Shown here piece by piece: positions 1 to 9,310 of a DNA stretch of 64,000 nucleotides. Position numbers and translations under genes: made by a program. Position 1 is the first letter of the stretch; every line of letters begins with the position of its first letter. The notes beneath the pieces are model-generated. The model did not search any database and had not been told where the DNA came from. It saw only the letters and a list, made by a program, of their open reading frames with translations. The stretch lies in NCBI GenBank assembly GCA_032622095.1, contig CP136062.1:5456001-5520000 (forward strand), read 5' to 3'. The DNA comes from Siphonodentalium dalli (Eukaryota > Mollusca > Scaphopoda > Gadilida > Siphonodentaliidae).

Positions 1-507
1 ATCTGAAATAGGTCTAGTGTTTTTTACAATATAATCCAAAGACACTTTTTCTTCAAATAACTTTTCAACAGTGAAAATTGTACATGGTTCTCGGAGAATA
101 ATGTATCCATATATTCTCGTCACCTCTTCGAATTTCAAAGTTTTTTCATTGAGAATCCTGTCTTGATATTCAGCAAAGCGAGTAAAATTATTTCCAACTA
201 ATTCACGAATTGCGTTTATTTCGTTTTTAGGAACACCATGAAATATCCAATAATCTGAAAACATTTGATCCAATATATCCATTAAGAAATCAGTTTCAAA
301 TTCTGATCTCTCAATCAAACATCTCAGTCGACTCTGTCCCTCAGAGAAATGTCCGTTCAGCAAAGTCTCCATTATAATTCTACTTTCCCTCAAAAACCAA
401 GCTTGCTTAAGTTCTTGTTTGATTTCTTGATCCATTTTTGACATTTCGATCAAATTATTATAAATTTTCAAAAGCATCTCTGCTGGTAACACATCAATTC
501 CATCCAT
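1..507 (-). pseudogene. F-box-like ORF, left-arm copy, truncated by window start
   Basis: This is the mirror copy of the ORF at 1023-1622. The start codon is the reverse complement of bases 505-507 and the frame stays open to the window edge. Its N-terminus has the LPAEMLLKIYNNL pattern, which fits an F-box helix (established family pattern), followed by a charged helical region. It overlaps the polymerase fragment at 494-772 by 14 bases, exactly as in the other arm. It is nearly identical to that copy, so it adds no independent evidence of function. Whether it continues to a stop outside the window cannot be seen. Confidence 0.55.
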
Positions 508-772
508 AAGGAATTGTGTAGTATTCACCCACAACAAGTCGTTTGGTGTACACAGATCGGAATGTTTTTGTTTGCTCTTCACTAATTACTTCTCGGTTCT
601 TTGTGCGTTTAATTCTGCATGGATAGTTTATGACACGTTGAAAATTTAACCGGTCGTTAACACATTCAACCATTGAATGAAAATTTATTTGCTGTTTAGT
701 TTTATAATCCAGAGTGATGCCCTTGACCTTGCATACAGATTTCATGACATCATCTTTCATGATGAGCATCCA
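494..772 (-). pseudogene. Type B DNA polymerase C-terminal fragment (Polinton-like), left-arm copy
   Basis: This is the mirror of 758-1036: about 90 codons ending in an IPYGWN C-terminus and a stop. The frame can be read upstream across the palindrome centre, but those extra residues are the antisense of the other arm, so the true homologous part begins near 772. Both copies lose the rest of the polymerase (exonuclease, palm and catalytic aspartates) at the same point, the palindrome centre. It is therefore a broken relic, not an enzyme gene. The family call rests on my recognition of the conserved tail pattern and on the neighbouring P-loop ATPase. Confidence 0.45.
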
Positions 773-1036
773 GATGCTAAAATCATGAAATTTGTATGCA
801 AGGTCAAGGGCATCACTCTGGATTATAAAACTAAACAGCAAATAAATTTTCATTCAATGGTTGAATGTGTTAACGACCGGTTAAATTTTCAACGTGTCAT
901 AAACTATCCATGCAGAATTAAACGCACAAAGAACCGAGAAGTAATTAGTGAAGAGCAAACAAAAACATTCCGATCTGTGTACACCAAACGACTTGTTGTG
1001 GGTGAATACTACACAATTCCTTATGGATGGAATTGA
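758..1036 (+). pseudogene. Type B DNA polymerase C-terminal fragment (Polinton-like), right-arm copy
   Basis: The frame reads CKVKGITLDYK, then INFHSMVE, then a basic stretch with NREVISEE, then VYTKRLV and a terminal IPYGWN before the stop at 1034-1036. This order of short blocks resembles the extreme C-terminus of the protein-primed family B DNA polymerases of Polinton/Maverick-type elements and related animal adintovirus-like sequences (recognition, not a search). Only about the last 90 residues exist and the catalytic domains are absent. An ATG at 677 lies in antisense sequence of the opposite arm and is not a credible start. The stop overlaps the next ORF by 14 bases, the compact style of virus-like elements. 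Confidence 0.5.
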
Positions 1037-1622
1037 TGTGTTACCAGCAGAGATGCTTTTGAAAATTTATAATAATTTGATCGAAATGTCAAAAATGGAT
1101 CAAGAAATCAAACAAGAACTTAAGCAAGCTTGGTTTTTGAGGGAAAGTAGAATTATAATGGAGACTTTGCTGAACGGACATTTCTCTGAGGGACAGAGTC
1201 GACTGAGATGTTTGATTGAGAGATCAGAATTTGAAACTGATTTCTTAATGGATATATTGGATAAAATGTTTTCAGATTATTGGATATTTCATGGTGTTCC
1301 TAAAAACGAAATAAACGCAATTCGTGAATTAGTTGGAAATAATTTTACTCGCTTTGCTGAATATCAAGACAGGATTCTCAATGAAAAAACTTTGAAATTC
1401 GAAGAGGTGACGAGAATATATGGATACATTATTCTCCGAGAACCATGTACAATTTTCACTGTTGAAAAGTTATTTGAAGAAAAAGTGTCTTTGGATTATA
1501 TTGTAAAAAACACTAGACCTATTTCAGATTTAGATTATGAACTCGTATGGACATTTGGAATAGTATGGAGTTATGGTGATTCTTCATTAAAAATAAAAAA
1601 GGTTGATTCCGAACAATCCTAA
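1023..1622 (+). CDS. F-box-like 199-aa protein of a virus-like element
   Basis: I chose the ATG at 1023, which gives 199 aa. The frame is open upstream to 948, but those residues read the polymerase tail out of frame. Residues about 5-20 (VLPAEMLLKIYNNLI) match the LPxE...L..I...L core of an F-box, which in cellular proteins binds Skp1 of SCF ubiquitin ligases. The rest is charged and helical, with no domain I recognise and no membrane segment. It sits between the polymerase fragment (14-base overlap) and the ATPase fragment (next ATG at 1654). It is the longest intact ORF with an ATG start in the window. Function is inference; an uncharacterised element protein with a chance F-box-like helix is the alternative. 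Confidence 0.5.
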   Translation: MDGIDVLPAEMLLKIYNNLIEMSKMDQEIKQELKQAWFLRESRIIMETLLNGHFSEGQSRLRCLIERSEFETDFLMDILDKMFSDYWIFHGVPKNEINAIRELVGNNFTRFAEYQDRILNEKTLKFEEVTRIYGYIILREPCTIFTVEKLFEEKVSLDYIVKNTRPISDLDYELVWTFGIVWSYGDSSLKIKKVDSEQS

Positions 1623-1653
1623 TCAGTCTTACATGATCTGTCTCAGGGTAAAG

Positions 1654-1869
1654 ATGGACGAATCATTGTTGTTCAAACATCCCTGTAACATTTTCATATC
1701 GGGACCAAGTGGTTGTGGTAAAACATATTTTGTTAAGAAATTAATCGAATATAAAGATGACTTGTTCAAACCTGTTCCATACAAAGACGTTTGGTGTTAC
1801 AAAGAATGGCAAAATACACTCAAGACTGCTTCATGCGACTCCATGATTGGAAATGAAATATTATGTTGA
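1654..1869 (+). pseudogene. P-loop ATPase N-terminal fragment (packaging-ATPase-like)
   Basis: From ATG 1654 the frame encodes about 71 residues and then a TGA. Residues about 8-25 hold FKHPCNIFISGPSGCGKT, a Walker A motif (GPSGCGKT) on a predicted beta strand, followed by YFVKKLIE. In Polinton-type elements this combination near the N-terminus is typical of the A32/FtsK-HerA-like genome packaging ATPase. Walker B and the C-terminal half are missing, so the copy is truncated. An earlier in-frame ATG at 1603 overlaps the preceding ORF and is less likely. Any P-loop protein would give the same motif, so the packaging assignment depends on the polymerase neighbour. Confidence 0.5.
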
Positions 1870-1892
1870 TACACTTATCTTTATATCGATGA

Positions 1893-2105
1893 ATATATTA
1901 CCGCACCTCGATCGTCATTTGTGAGCCACGGGCACACACTATCGTGACATTATACACTGACCAATGGGTCGAACGGGAAGGCAGTTGGGATAATTTGTTC
2001 CAGGAATGTCTAAATATTGACAACTACTCGTCAAAAATGTTGACAATGAACCATAATGTTTTCAGATCGATTCATGGATGTGTAAATTATTGGCAAACAT
2101 ATTAA
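1893..2105 (+). pseudogene. Coding remnant of about 70 residues, no start codon
   Basis: The frame opens after a TGA at 1890 and ends with TAA at 2103-2105. The peptide includes TLYTDQWVEREGSWDNL, then NIDNYSSKML and HGCVNYWQTY, a composition that looks coding rather than random. It has no initiator ATG near its beginning and is in a different frame from the ATPase fragment. It may be another piece of the same decayed virus-like locus or an exon. I do not recognise a domain. Confidence 0.35.
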
Positions 2106-2112
2106 TATCAAT

Positions 2113-2117
<5 letters not shown>

Positions 2118-2151
<34 letters not shown>
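2118..2151. repeat. (TA)n microsatellite
   Basis: An uninterrupted TA dinucleotide run of about 17 units. It separates the 1893-2105 remnant from the acidic tail remnant. Confidence 0.98.
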
Positions 2152-2155
<4 letters not shown>

Positions 2156-2156
2156 G

Positions 2157-2246
2157 TACAGACCATTGCTAGAAAAGTTCATGGACGAAACAAATGACAC
2201 ATCTGACGAAAGTGATGACAATTCGGACGAAAGTGACAGTGAATAG
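2157..2246 (+). pseudogene. Acidic C-terminal tail remnant with poly(A) signal
   Basis: The frame reads YRPLLEKFMDE, then a run of D/E/S residues (DESDDNSDESDSE), and stops at 2244-2246. AATAAA follows at 2254-2259, eight bases after the stop, as expected at the 3' end of a compact gene. Acidic serine-rich tails are common in virus-like structural or regulatory proteins. The upstream part of the gene is cut by the TA run. It may belong with the 1893-2105 remnant. Confidence 0.35.
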
Positions 2247-2397
2247 TTAATATAATAAATTGTACTATGTACCACTTGTCATGTTATTTTTCTCTTTTTT
2301 CCCTCGCTCACTTGCTTTTTTCGGTGGCGCTCACCACCTTACCCCCATAGTTTTCCGATGAATGGAAACAAGCCATATTTGTGACTAAATCCTTAAC

Positions 2398-2500
2398 CGC
2401 CGCCGCCACCGCCGCCGCCGCCGCCGCCGCCACCGCCTCCGCCGCCGGCGGCGCGGCGTTGACATGCGCATTACGGCCGCCGCCGAAAACGACCAGATTT
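2398..2500. repeat. GCC/GGC trinucleotide block, copy 1
   Basis: An almost pure CCG/GCC tract ends in GGCGGCGCGGCGTTGACATG followed by CGCATTACGGCCGCCGCC. The same order recurs at about 3278-3415. It is extreme in GC content compared with its AT-rich surroundings. The preceding words TGACTAAATCCTTAACC are shared by both copies, so the repeat unit is longer than the trinucleotide run. Confidence 0.9.
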
Positions 2501-2652
2501 TAATTGTATTGTTTCAAGTTGCACAGACACAATCATGTGCATATGTTTACTGATTCAAACTAACTGTACATCAGAGGAAGCAATTGTCCATTCTGCCTTC
2601 AGCTGGATATATAGGACGTACCCACTGAACCTCAACATAATTATTACGCAAT

Positions 2653-2853
2653 TTGGAAAGAGAAGTAAGATATTTCGATAGATTCACGAGATGTCGATAC
2701 AAATGCTTATATATATACTCTCATTTTGAATTCACTCATAATTGCATTGACATTTGGATAGGTAGGTTGTATTGTAGCCAATGTGATAAATTTGTATCCA
2801 GTACAAACAACACTAAGAGACGTTGTGAACGACAGCCTGAACTAGTTAACTAG
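2653..2853 (+). CDS. Short Cys-rich ORF, degenerate zinc-finger-like
   Basis: A 66-codon open frame with no ATG at its beginning (it opens at TTG) ends at a TAG at 2851. Near the C-terminus LYCSQCDKFVSSTNNTKRR matches the first half of the C2H2 finger in the next ORF (Cys-x2-Cys), but the two histidines are replaced (Arg and Pro at those positions). I infer a decayed paralogue of the 2935 ORF. It cannot fold as a C2H2 finger as it stands. Confidence 0.3.
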   Translation: MEREVRYFDRFTRCRYKCLYIYSHFEFTHNCIDIWIGRLYCSQCDKFVSSTNNTKRRCERQPELVN

Positions 2854-2879
2854 TCCACCACGTTTCCCTTGTTTCTGTT

Positions 2880-2890
2880 CTATATAAATA
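2880..2890 (+). promoter_or_regulatory. TATA box upstream of the zinc-finger/polyQ ORF
   Basis: CTATATAAATA lies 45 bases before the ATG at 2935. The short interval would give a 5' leader of about 20-25 bases if transcription starts 25-30 bases downstream. Similar TATA-like words occur at about 2606 and 3429. Confidence 0.45.
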
Positions 2891-2934
2891 TAGGTGCATA
2901 GAAGAACGCTCGATTTCACTGATTATATACGAAA

Positions 2935-3267
2935 ATGAAGTATCAATGTGAAGAGTGCTTAAGTGTCTATGCTTGGCAAGATAGTTTGAAGCGTCATATC
3001 AAAGTTAAACACACGCCTTCAGAACAACAACAACAACAACAACAGTATCATCAGCCACAACAACAACAACAACACCAACAACACCAACAACAACAACAAC
3101 AACAACAACAACAGTATCATCAGCCACAACAACAACAACAACAACACCAACAACAACAACAACAACACCAACAACAACAACAACACCACCACCACCAACA
3201 ACAACAACAACAACACCAACAACAACAACAACACCAACAACAACAACAACAACAGTATCATCACTGA
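2935..3267 (+). CDS. Single C2H2 zinc finger with polyQ/H tail, 110 aa
   Basis: ATG at 2935 in the context CGAAAATGAAG. Residues about 5-26 form one complete C2H2 finger: Cys-x2-Cys-x12-His-x4-His, starting CEEC and ending KRHIKVKH. After TPSE the rest is almost entirely Gln with His, Tyr and Pro, made by CAA/CAC units at 3022-3260, with YHQPQ islands at regular places. The frame ends at TGA 3265-3267, directly before the second GCC block. A lone finger is unlikely to give strong DNA specificity; a polyQ tail often mediates protein assembly (established in general, inference here). It could be an expanded remnant of a virus-like gene. Confidence 0.5.
   Translation: MKYQCEECLSVYAWQDSLKRHIKVKHTPSEQQQQQQQYHQPQQQQQHQQHQQQQQQQQQQYHQPQQQQQQHQQQQQQHQQQQQHHHHQQQQQQHQQQQQHQQQQQQQYHH
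3022..3260. repeat. CAA/CAC trinucleotide repeat inside the ORF
   Basis: The tract is (CAA)n interrupted by CAC, CAG and the word CAGTATCATCAGCCA, which recurs at three places. Because it is trinucleotide-based it keeps the frame open on both strands in several frames, which explains the Leu/Val-only open frames opposite. Confidence 0.95.
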
Positions 3268-3420
3268 CTAAATCCTTAACCGCCGCCGCCGGCGCCGCCG
3301 CCGCCGCCTCCGGCGGCCGCCAATTTCTTTGCATGCCATAGGATTATGTAGTTGACGCCGCCGCCGCCGGCGGCGCGGCGTTGACATGCGCATTACAGCC
3401 GCCGCCGCGGGCGGCTGGTC
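3263..3420. repeat. GCC/GGC block, copy 2 (two sub-blocks)
   Basis: It begins with TGACTAAATCCTTAACCGCC, as copy 1 does at about 2380, and contains two GCC-rich sub-blocks separated by a unique 40-base stretch. The second sub-block repeats GGCGGCGCGGCGTTGACATG from copy 1. TATATAAG follows at 3429-3436. Confidence 0.9.
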
Positions 3421-3519
3421 GACTCGCATATATAAGAGAATGCATTGGCACAGGATAAAAAAAATCCCGACTTCCGACTGGATTTAATATAGCGGGTCAC
3501 ATTTATGACTAAATCCTGA

Positions 3520-3752
3520 ATTTTGTTTAATTTTTGAAGTTTTTTGAAATTTGTGAAATTTGTGAAGTTTTTTGAAATTTGTGAAATTTGTGAAATTTGT
3601 GAAGTTTTTGAAGTTTTTGAAGTTTTTCGAAATTTTTGAAATTTTGTAAGTTTTTGAAATTTTTGAAATTTTTGAAATTTTTGAACTTTTTGAACTTTTT
3701 GAACTTTTTGAACTTTTTGAACTTTTTGAACTTTTTGAACTTTTTGGAAGTT
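3520..3752. repeat. TTTTTGAA(N) minisatellite
   Basis: About 25 copies of a 9-base unit, drifting from TTTGTGAAA through TTTTTGAAA to TTTTTGAAC across the array. The gradient of variants is what unequal exchange produces. The minus-strand Lys/Phe open frame is a by-product. Confidence 0.95.
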
Positions 3753-3756
3753 TTCA

Positions 3757-4110
3757 ATGCGAGTGTCACTTTAACATTATCCCACAGTGTGCGCCATGTG
3801 TTACTTTAACATTCATCCATAGTGAGTGTCACTTTAATAATCATCCCCAGTGAGAGCCTAGTATCCCTTTAATATTCAAGACTGAAGCTACCCCACCGAG
3901 ATCATCACGTGATATACATGTAGATAATATACCATTCATATAGAGAAGTCTGGATATAACCAGCGGGTCATGTCCGGACATGTCCAACCGGTACAAATAG
4001 ACCGACGCGTGGGCGGAGAATATAGGTCAAACTCCAACGGGAGTACTGCGGAGAATGTAGGTCAAACTGTCTAGACGGGAGTACTGCGGAGAATAGAGTT
4101 ATCGTTCCTG
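3757..4110. repeat. Short degenerate direct repeats
   Basis: Three degenerate copies of a unit containing GTGTCACTTTAACATTAT lie at about 3765-3880. From about 4011 the words GGAGAATATAGGTCAAACT and GGGAGTACTGCGGAGAAT are repeated two to three times. No coding signal is seen. Confidence 0.6.
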
Positions 4111-5880
4111 AAATGCCCCCAAACGGGGGCCTTATCATCAAGCGTGTCTCCGTGTATTTATGTATCCTATTTATGTTACTTTCACAAAACTAGCACTAGT
4201 AGTATTCACATTCAAATTAAATAAAGCGGAATGTATATACAAATAGTACAATCCTTGAATTCACGTTGTGACAAGTGAGTAGTGTAAACTGGTAAATGTG
4301 ATCACGGTTCACGGTATTCACCGGAAATCTGGCCATTAATTAGAATCAGATAATTTTGAACTAACGGCGTAACGCACGTTGAAAAGACGAAGTCAGAATA
4401 ATTCCTCACGTCCAAGATAAAGCCTAATTTCATTTCAATTTCAAGGATTTTAATTTTTGTTTTGAGAATTGTCCCGACCGTGTCCTTCACCTTGTAATAA
4501 CCGGAAATGTGTTTTGATTTTTTTTCCGGTCATCGCTAATGACAACTGTTGTTAAGCTTTGGAGTTGGAACAGAGACTGCTGAGAATTGATAAATTAGAC
4601 GCATTTTTGCGATTAAATTCATTCAGTTGATGGCACCTATGATCTAGTTATCTTGCCAAGTTAACTTTCAGTTAATCATTCATTGAAACATGAACGGCAA
4701 TAACAAAGACTCAGAGTTTGAAACTGTCAGTTTCAAACACAAACTTGACCAAGTCAGACTCAAACAACGGAAGTCTCAAATCACAGTAAAAGAGGTGTTT
4801 TGGTGACATTTTTCGGTCCGAAACAATATATGAAGTACAATTTGTTATTTAGATCACTCACCTTCTATGTATATAGTTTTCATCTCATTCTTTTGTTGTG
4901 TGATAATAGGTAATTTGTGGAAATACTAACGCCGAGGTGGTGACTTCTGTATTTGAACTTCAAGGCTTAGCAACAACCATGTCTATGCAACGTCAAATCT
5001 GATTGGTTAAGATAGACAATCTGACCAATAGGAAAATCGTTTTATTGCGCCTTTCATTTAAGAGAGCGCCACTGTACGCTACGTTAAGCGCGTGCTCTGA
5101 TACTATTCTCAGGTAACGTAAACTATATATAGAACACAATAATACAGCTTCATAGGTATACGGATCTCATGCGCGTTACCCTCATGAAAAATTTCAGATT
5201 TCGCTTTGCGAAATCTGATTAAGTTTTCTATTAGCGTAGAGACAAGTGTTTTTGTTTTCATATCCCAAATACTACTCTAAATCGGACATCGGCGCATACG
5301 GGCCCTGGCTTATACGGACCCCATACTGATATGGACCTCAATTAAAATATGCAATTACATTCATATTTTACTTTACTTAAATATATTAACATAACCTTTT
5401 AGGCCTGTGATTGAAGCGATACAATATAATGACACAGCTGGTTTTATCTAGTATATGTATATGTTAGAATGTTTGTCTGTCTGCATGTCCACTATAAATA
5501 GAACATAATGAGGCCATATATAGGACTAATATAGGTAATAGTTACCAGGAATGTAATGGTGTGGTTTATAGAACTACCAAAGGTGTCTCTACCTTGATGG
5601 CGCGGATAGGGTTCGGGGCTCTTAACAAAAATTAATAAAAGAAATATTTTACGTCGGTATACAAGTGTATCAGGCATTTATAAGACATAATACGTTTTAC
5701 ATTTACACTATATATGGATCGACATGCGGTCTCATTCGGGGTCCTCTTAGCAATACCTGCTATTGACGAAGCAGAGCGCAAGTGATGTGCCATGTCAATT
5801 CTAAAAAATCACTGAATGCATTGAATTCAACAAATTAAAGAAGACAATAACTTTAATAATTGAGCAATAATTTGAGTTAA
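4111..5880. other. Low-copy DNA without a supported gene
   Basis: No ORF with coding character. Two perfect small hairpins stand out: GTTTGAAACTG/CAGTTTCAAAC near 4712-4736 and ATTTCGC-TTT-GCGAAAT near 5200. TATA-like words occur, with no associated ORF. Confidence 0.6.
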
Positions 5881-8834
5881 TTTCATGACGGGAGCTGCGT
5901 TGGTGCAGCATTAGTTATTTTATGACGGGAGCTGCGTTGGTGCAGCATTAACTATTTCATGATGGGAGCTGCGCTGGTGCACCATTAATTATTTCAGGAC
6001 GGGGCTTCGTTGGTGCAGCATTATTTATTTCATGATGGGAGCTGCTTTGGTGCAGCATTGACTCTTTCATGACGGGAGCTGCGCTGGTGCAGTATTAATA
6101 CATTTCATGACGGGAGTTGCGTTGGTGCAGCTTAATTATTTGATGATGGGAGCTGCGTTGGTGCAGCATTAACTCTTTCATGACGGGAGCTGCGTTAGTG
6201 CAGCATTAATTATTTGGTTATGGGAGCTGCGTTGGTGCAGCATTAAATCTTTCATGACGGGAGCTGCGTTAGTGCAGCATTAATTATTTGATTATGGGAG
6301 CTGCGTTGGTGCAGCATTAACTATGTCATGACGCGAGTGGCGTTGGTGCAGCATTAGTTATTTGATGATGGGAGCTGCGTTGGGGCAGCATTAATTCTGT
6401 CATGACTGGAGCTGCGTTGGGCATCATTAATTATTTCATGATGGGAGCTGTGCTGGTGCAGCATTAACCTTTTTATGACGGGAGCTGTGTTGGTGCAGTA
6501 TTAACCCTGTCATGACGGGAGCTGCGCTGATGCAGCATTAATTCTTTCATGACGGGATCTGTGCTGGTGCAGCATTAATTATTTAATGACGGGAGCTGCA
6601 TTGGTGCAGCATTAACTAATTCATGACGGGAGCTGCGCTGGTGCAGCATTAATTATTTCATGACGGGAGCTGCGTTGGTGCAGCATTAACTATTTTAAGA
6701 TGAGATCTGTGCTTGTGCAGCATTAACCCTTTCATGACGGGTAGCTGTGCTGGTCCAGCATTAACCCTTCCATGGCGGGACCATGACGGCAGTTGCGTTG
6801 TTGCAGCATTAGTTATTTCATGACGGGACCTGCGCTGGTGCAGCATTAATTATTTCATGACGGGGCTGCGTTGGTGCAGCATTAAATATTTGATGATGGG
6901 AGCTGCGTTGGTGCAGCATTAACTCTTTCATGACGGGAACTGCGCTGGTGCAGCATTAATTATTTCATGAAGGGAGCTGCGTTGGTGCAGCATTAATTAT
7001 ATGATGATGGGAGCCCGCGTTGGTGCAGCATTAACTATTTCATGGCGGGAGCTGCGCTGGTGCAGCTTTTAATTATTTCATGACGGGAGCTGCGTTGGTG
7101 CAGCATTAACTCTTCCACGACGGGAGCTGCGTGGTACAGCATTAATTATTTGAAGATGGGAGCTGCGTTGATGCACCATTAACTCTTTCATGACGGGATC
7201 TGCGTTGGTGCAGCATTAATTATTTGATGATGGGAGCTACGTTGGTGTTGCATTAACTCTCTCATGACGGGAGCTGCGCTGGTGCAGCATTAATTATTTG
7301 ATGACGGGAGCTGCGTTGGTGCAGCATTAACTCTTTCATGACGGGAGCTGAGCTGGTGCAGCATTAATTATTTCATGACGGGAGCTGCGTTGGTGCATCA
7401 TTAATTATTTGATGACGGGAGCTGCGTTGGTGCAGCATTAACTATTTCATGACGGGAGCTGCGCTGGTGCAGCATTAATTATTTCATGACGGGAGCTGCG
7501 TTGGTGCAGCATTAATTATTTGATGATGGGAGCTGCATTGGTGCAGCATTAACTCTTTCATGACGGGAGCTGCACTGGTGCAGTATTAATACATTTCATG
7601 ACGGGAGCTGCGTTGGTGCAGCGTTAATTATTTGATAATGGGAGGTGCGTGGTGCAGCATTAACTATTTCATGACGGGAGCTGCGTTAGTGCAGCATTAA
7701 TTATTTGATTTTGGGAGCTGCGTTGGTGCAGCATTAACTCTTTCATGACGGGAGCTGCGTTAGTGCAGCATTACTTATTTTATTATGGGAGCTGCGTTGG
7801 TGCAGCATTACTCTATCATGCGGGAGTTTCGCTGGTGCAGCAATAATTATTTCATGACGGGAGCTGCGTTGGTGCAGCATTAATTATTTGATGATGGCAG
7901 CTGCGCTGGTGCAGCATTAATTATTTCATGACGGGAGCTGCGTTGGTGCAGCATTAGTTATTTGATGATGGGAGCTGCGTTGGTGCAGCATTAACCCTGT
8001 CATGACGGGAGTTGCGTTGGTGCAGCGTTAACCCTTTGGTGACGGGAGCTGTGTTGGTGCAGCATTAATTATTTCATGACGGGTGCTGCGTTGGTGCAGC
8101 ATTAGTTATTTGATGATGGGAGCTGCGTTGGTGCAGCATTAACCCTGTCATGACGGGAGCTGCGTTGGTGCAGCGTTAACCCTTTGGTGACGGGAGCTGT
8201 GTTGGTGCAGTATTAATTATTTCATGACGGGTGCTGCGTTGGTGCAGCATTAGTTATTTGATGATGGGAGCTGCGTTGGTGCAGCATTAATCCTGTCATG
8301 ACGGGAGCTGCGTTGGTGCAGCGTTAACCCTTTGGTGACGGGAGCTGTGTTGGTGCAGTATTAATTATTTCATGACGTGAGCTGTGTTGGGGCAGCATTA
8401 GTTCTTTCATGACGGGAGCTGCGTTGGGCAGCATTAATTCTTTGATGATGGGAGCTGTGCTGGTGCAGCATTAACCTTTTTATGACGGGAGCTGTGTTGG
8501 TGCAGTATTAACCCTTTCATGACGGGAGCTGCGTTGGTGCAGCGTTAACCCTTTGGTGACGGGAGCTGTGTTGGTGCAGTATTAATTATTTCATGACGTG
8601 AGCTGTGTTGGGGCAGCATTAGTTCTTTCATGACGGGAGCTGCGTTGGGCAGCATTAATTCTTTGATGATGGGAGCTGTGCTGGTGCAGCATTAACCTTT
8701 TTATGACGGGAGCTGTGTTGGTGCAGTATTAACCCTTTCGTGACGGGAGCTTCGCTGGTGCAGCATTAATTCTTTCTTGACGGCAGCTGTGCTGGTGCAG
8801 CATTAATTATTTTATGACGGGACCTGCGTTGGTG
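5881..8834. repeat. 37-bp satellite array, about 80 copies
   Basis: The unit reads TCATGACGGGAGCTGCGTTG then GTGCAGCATTAATTATT, tandem over 2.95 kb. Each unit holds an inverted pair GCTGC-GTTGGT-GCAGC. Copies tend to alternate between a CATGACGGG type and a GATGATGGG type, giving a 74-bp dimer. At the right end higher-order units appear: CCCTTTGGTGACGG recurs with steps of 148, 148 and 222 bases (4, 4 and 6 monomers) at about 8031, 8179, 8327 and 8549. There are no unique spacers, so it is not a CRISPR array. Confidence 0.97.
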
Positions 8835-9310
8835 ATGAAAAGCAAATTCGGGATACAGCATGTGTGGTTGCTCCACGGACTACAAGCGGGAGTGTCTTAT
8901 CATTAAATTTGTTAATATTCACAATGAAACGTTCCCATCTACATGTCAATAGCCATGACAAATTTCATAATGATCCGACCAAAGGTACAATTTGTAGCCC
9001 TGCCAAAATATTTAGTCATGCAAAGAGTTAAATCCAAGATGGATGACATGTTTTATGGCTGAATGACCACAAAATCACTCGTTCTCAGCTACATGTCAGT
9101 AGTATAATTCACGACATATTTCATGGTGATCAGACACACACTCCGGCCTGTTGCCCTTGCTAATGGATTGAATTTTTAAATCCAAGACATGGCTGGTGGC
9201 TATGTATTTTTTGCCAATTAAATCGTTCCCATCTGCATGTCAATCTCAACAGCCATGACAAATTTCATAATGGTCCGACCAAAGGTACGATTTGTAGCCC
9301 GTGCCAAAAG
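8835..9310. repeat. Dispersed repeat family R1 ('ATCCAAGATGG... CATGTCAA')
   Basis: Words such as CATCTACATGTCAAT, GACAAATTTCATAATGATCC and GTAGCCCGTGCCAAA recur here and in the arrays at 13.2-14.1 kb, 17.4-17.7 kb (opposite strand) and 63.1-64.0 kb. This copy holds about three degenerate units of roughly 160 bases. Confidence 0.85.

Larger units (their letters stand above)
1..1529. repeat. Large near-perfect inverted repeat (palindrome), left end cut by window
   Basis: Base n pairs with base 1530-n. Bases 1-60 are the exact reverse complement of about 1470-1529, and bases 541-600 match 930-989 without a mismatch. The centre is near 765, where only about 30 bases (750-780) are imperfect. Both arms carry the same two coding fragments, pointing away from the centre. 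The right arm continues beyond 1530 into unpaired sequence, and the left arm may continue outside the window. The near identity implies either a very recent inverted duplication or a long-read palindromic artefact; the sequence alone cannot separate these. Confidence 0.97.

Noticed and set aside
677-757. Upstream part of the polymerase-tail frame from ATG 677
   Set aside because: These codons are the antisense of the opposite palindrome arm; homology starts only near the centre.
3005-3334. Minus-strand Val/Gly- and Leu-only frames opposite the polyQ ORF
   Set aside because: They are produced by the CAA/CAC trinucleotide tract, which is open in several frames; there is no motif and no start context.
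3527-3769. Minus-strand Lys-Phe repeat frame
   Set aside because: Translation of the 9-base TTTTTGAA minisatellite.
5881-8834. CRISPR-like array of regularly spaced repeats
   Set aside because: The 37-bp units are directly contiguous with no unique spacers, and the DNA is eukaryotic.
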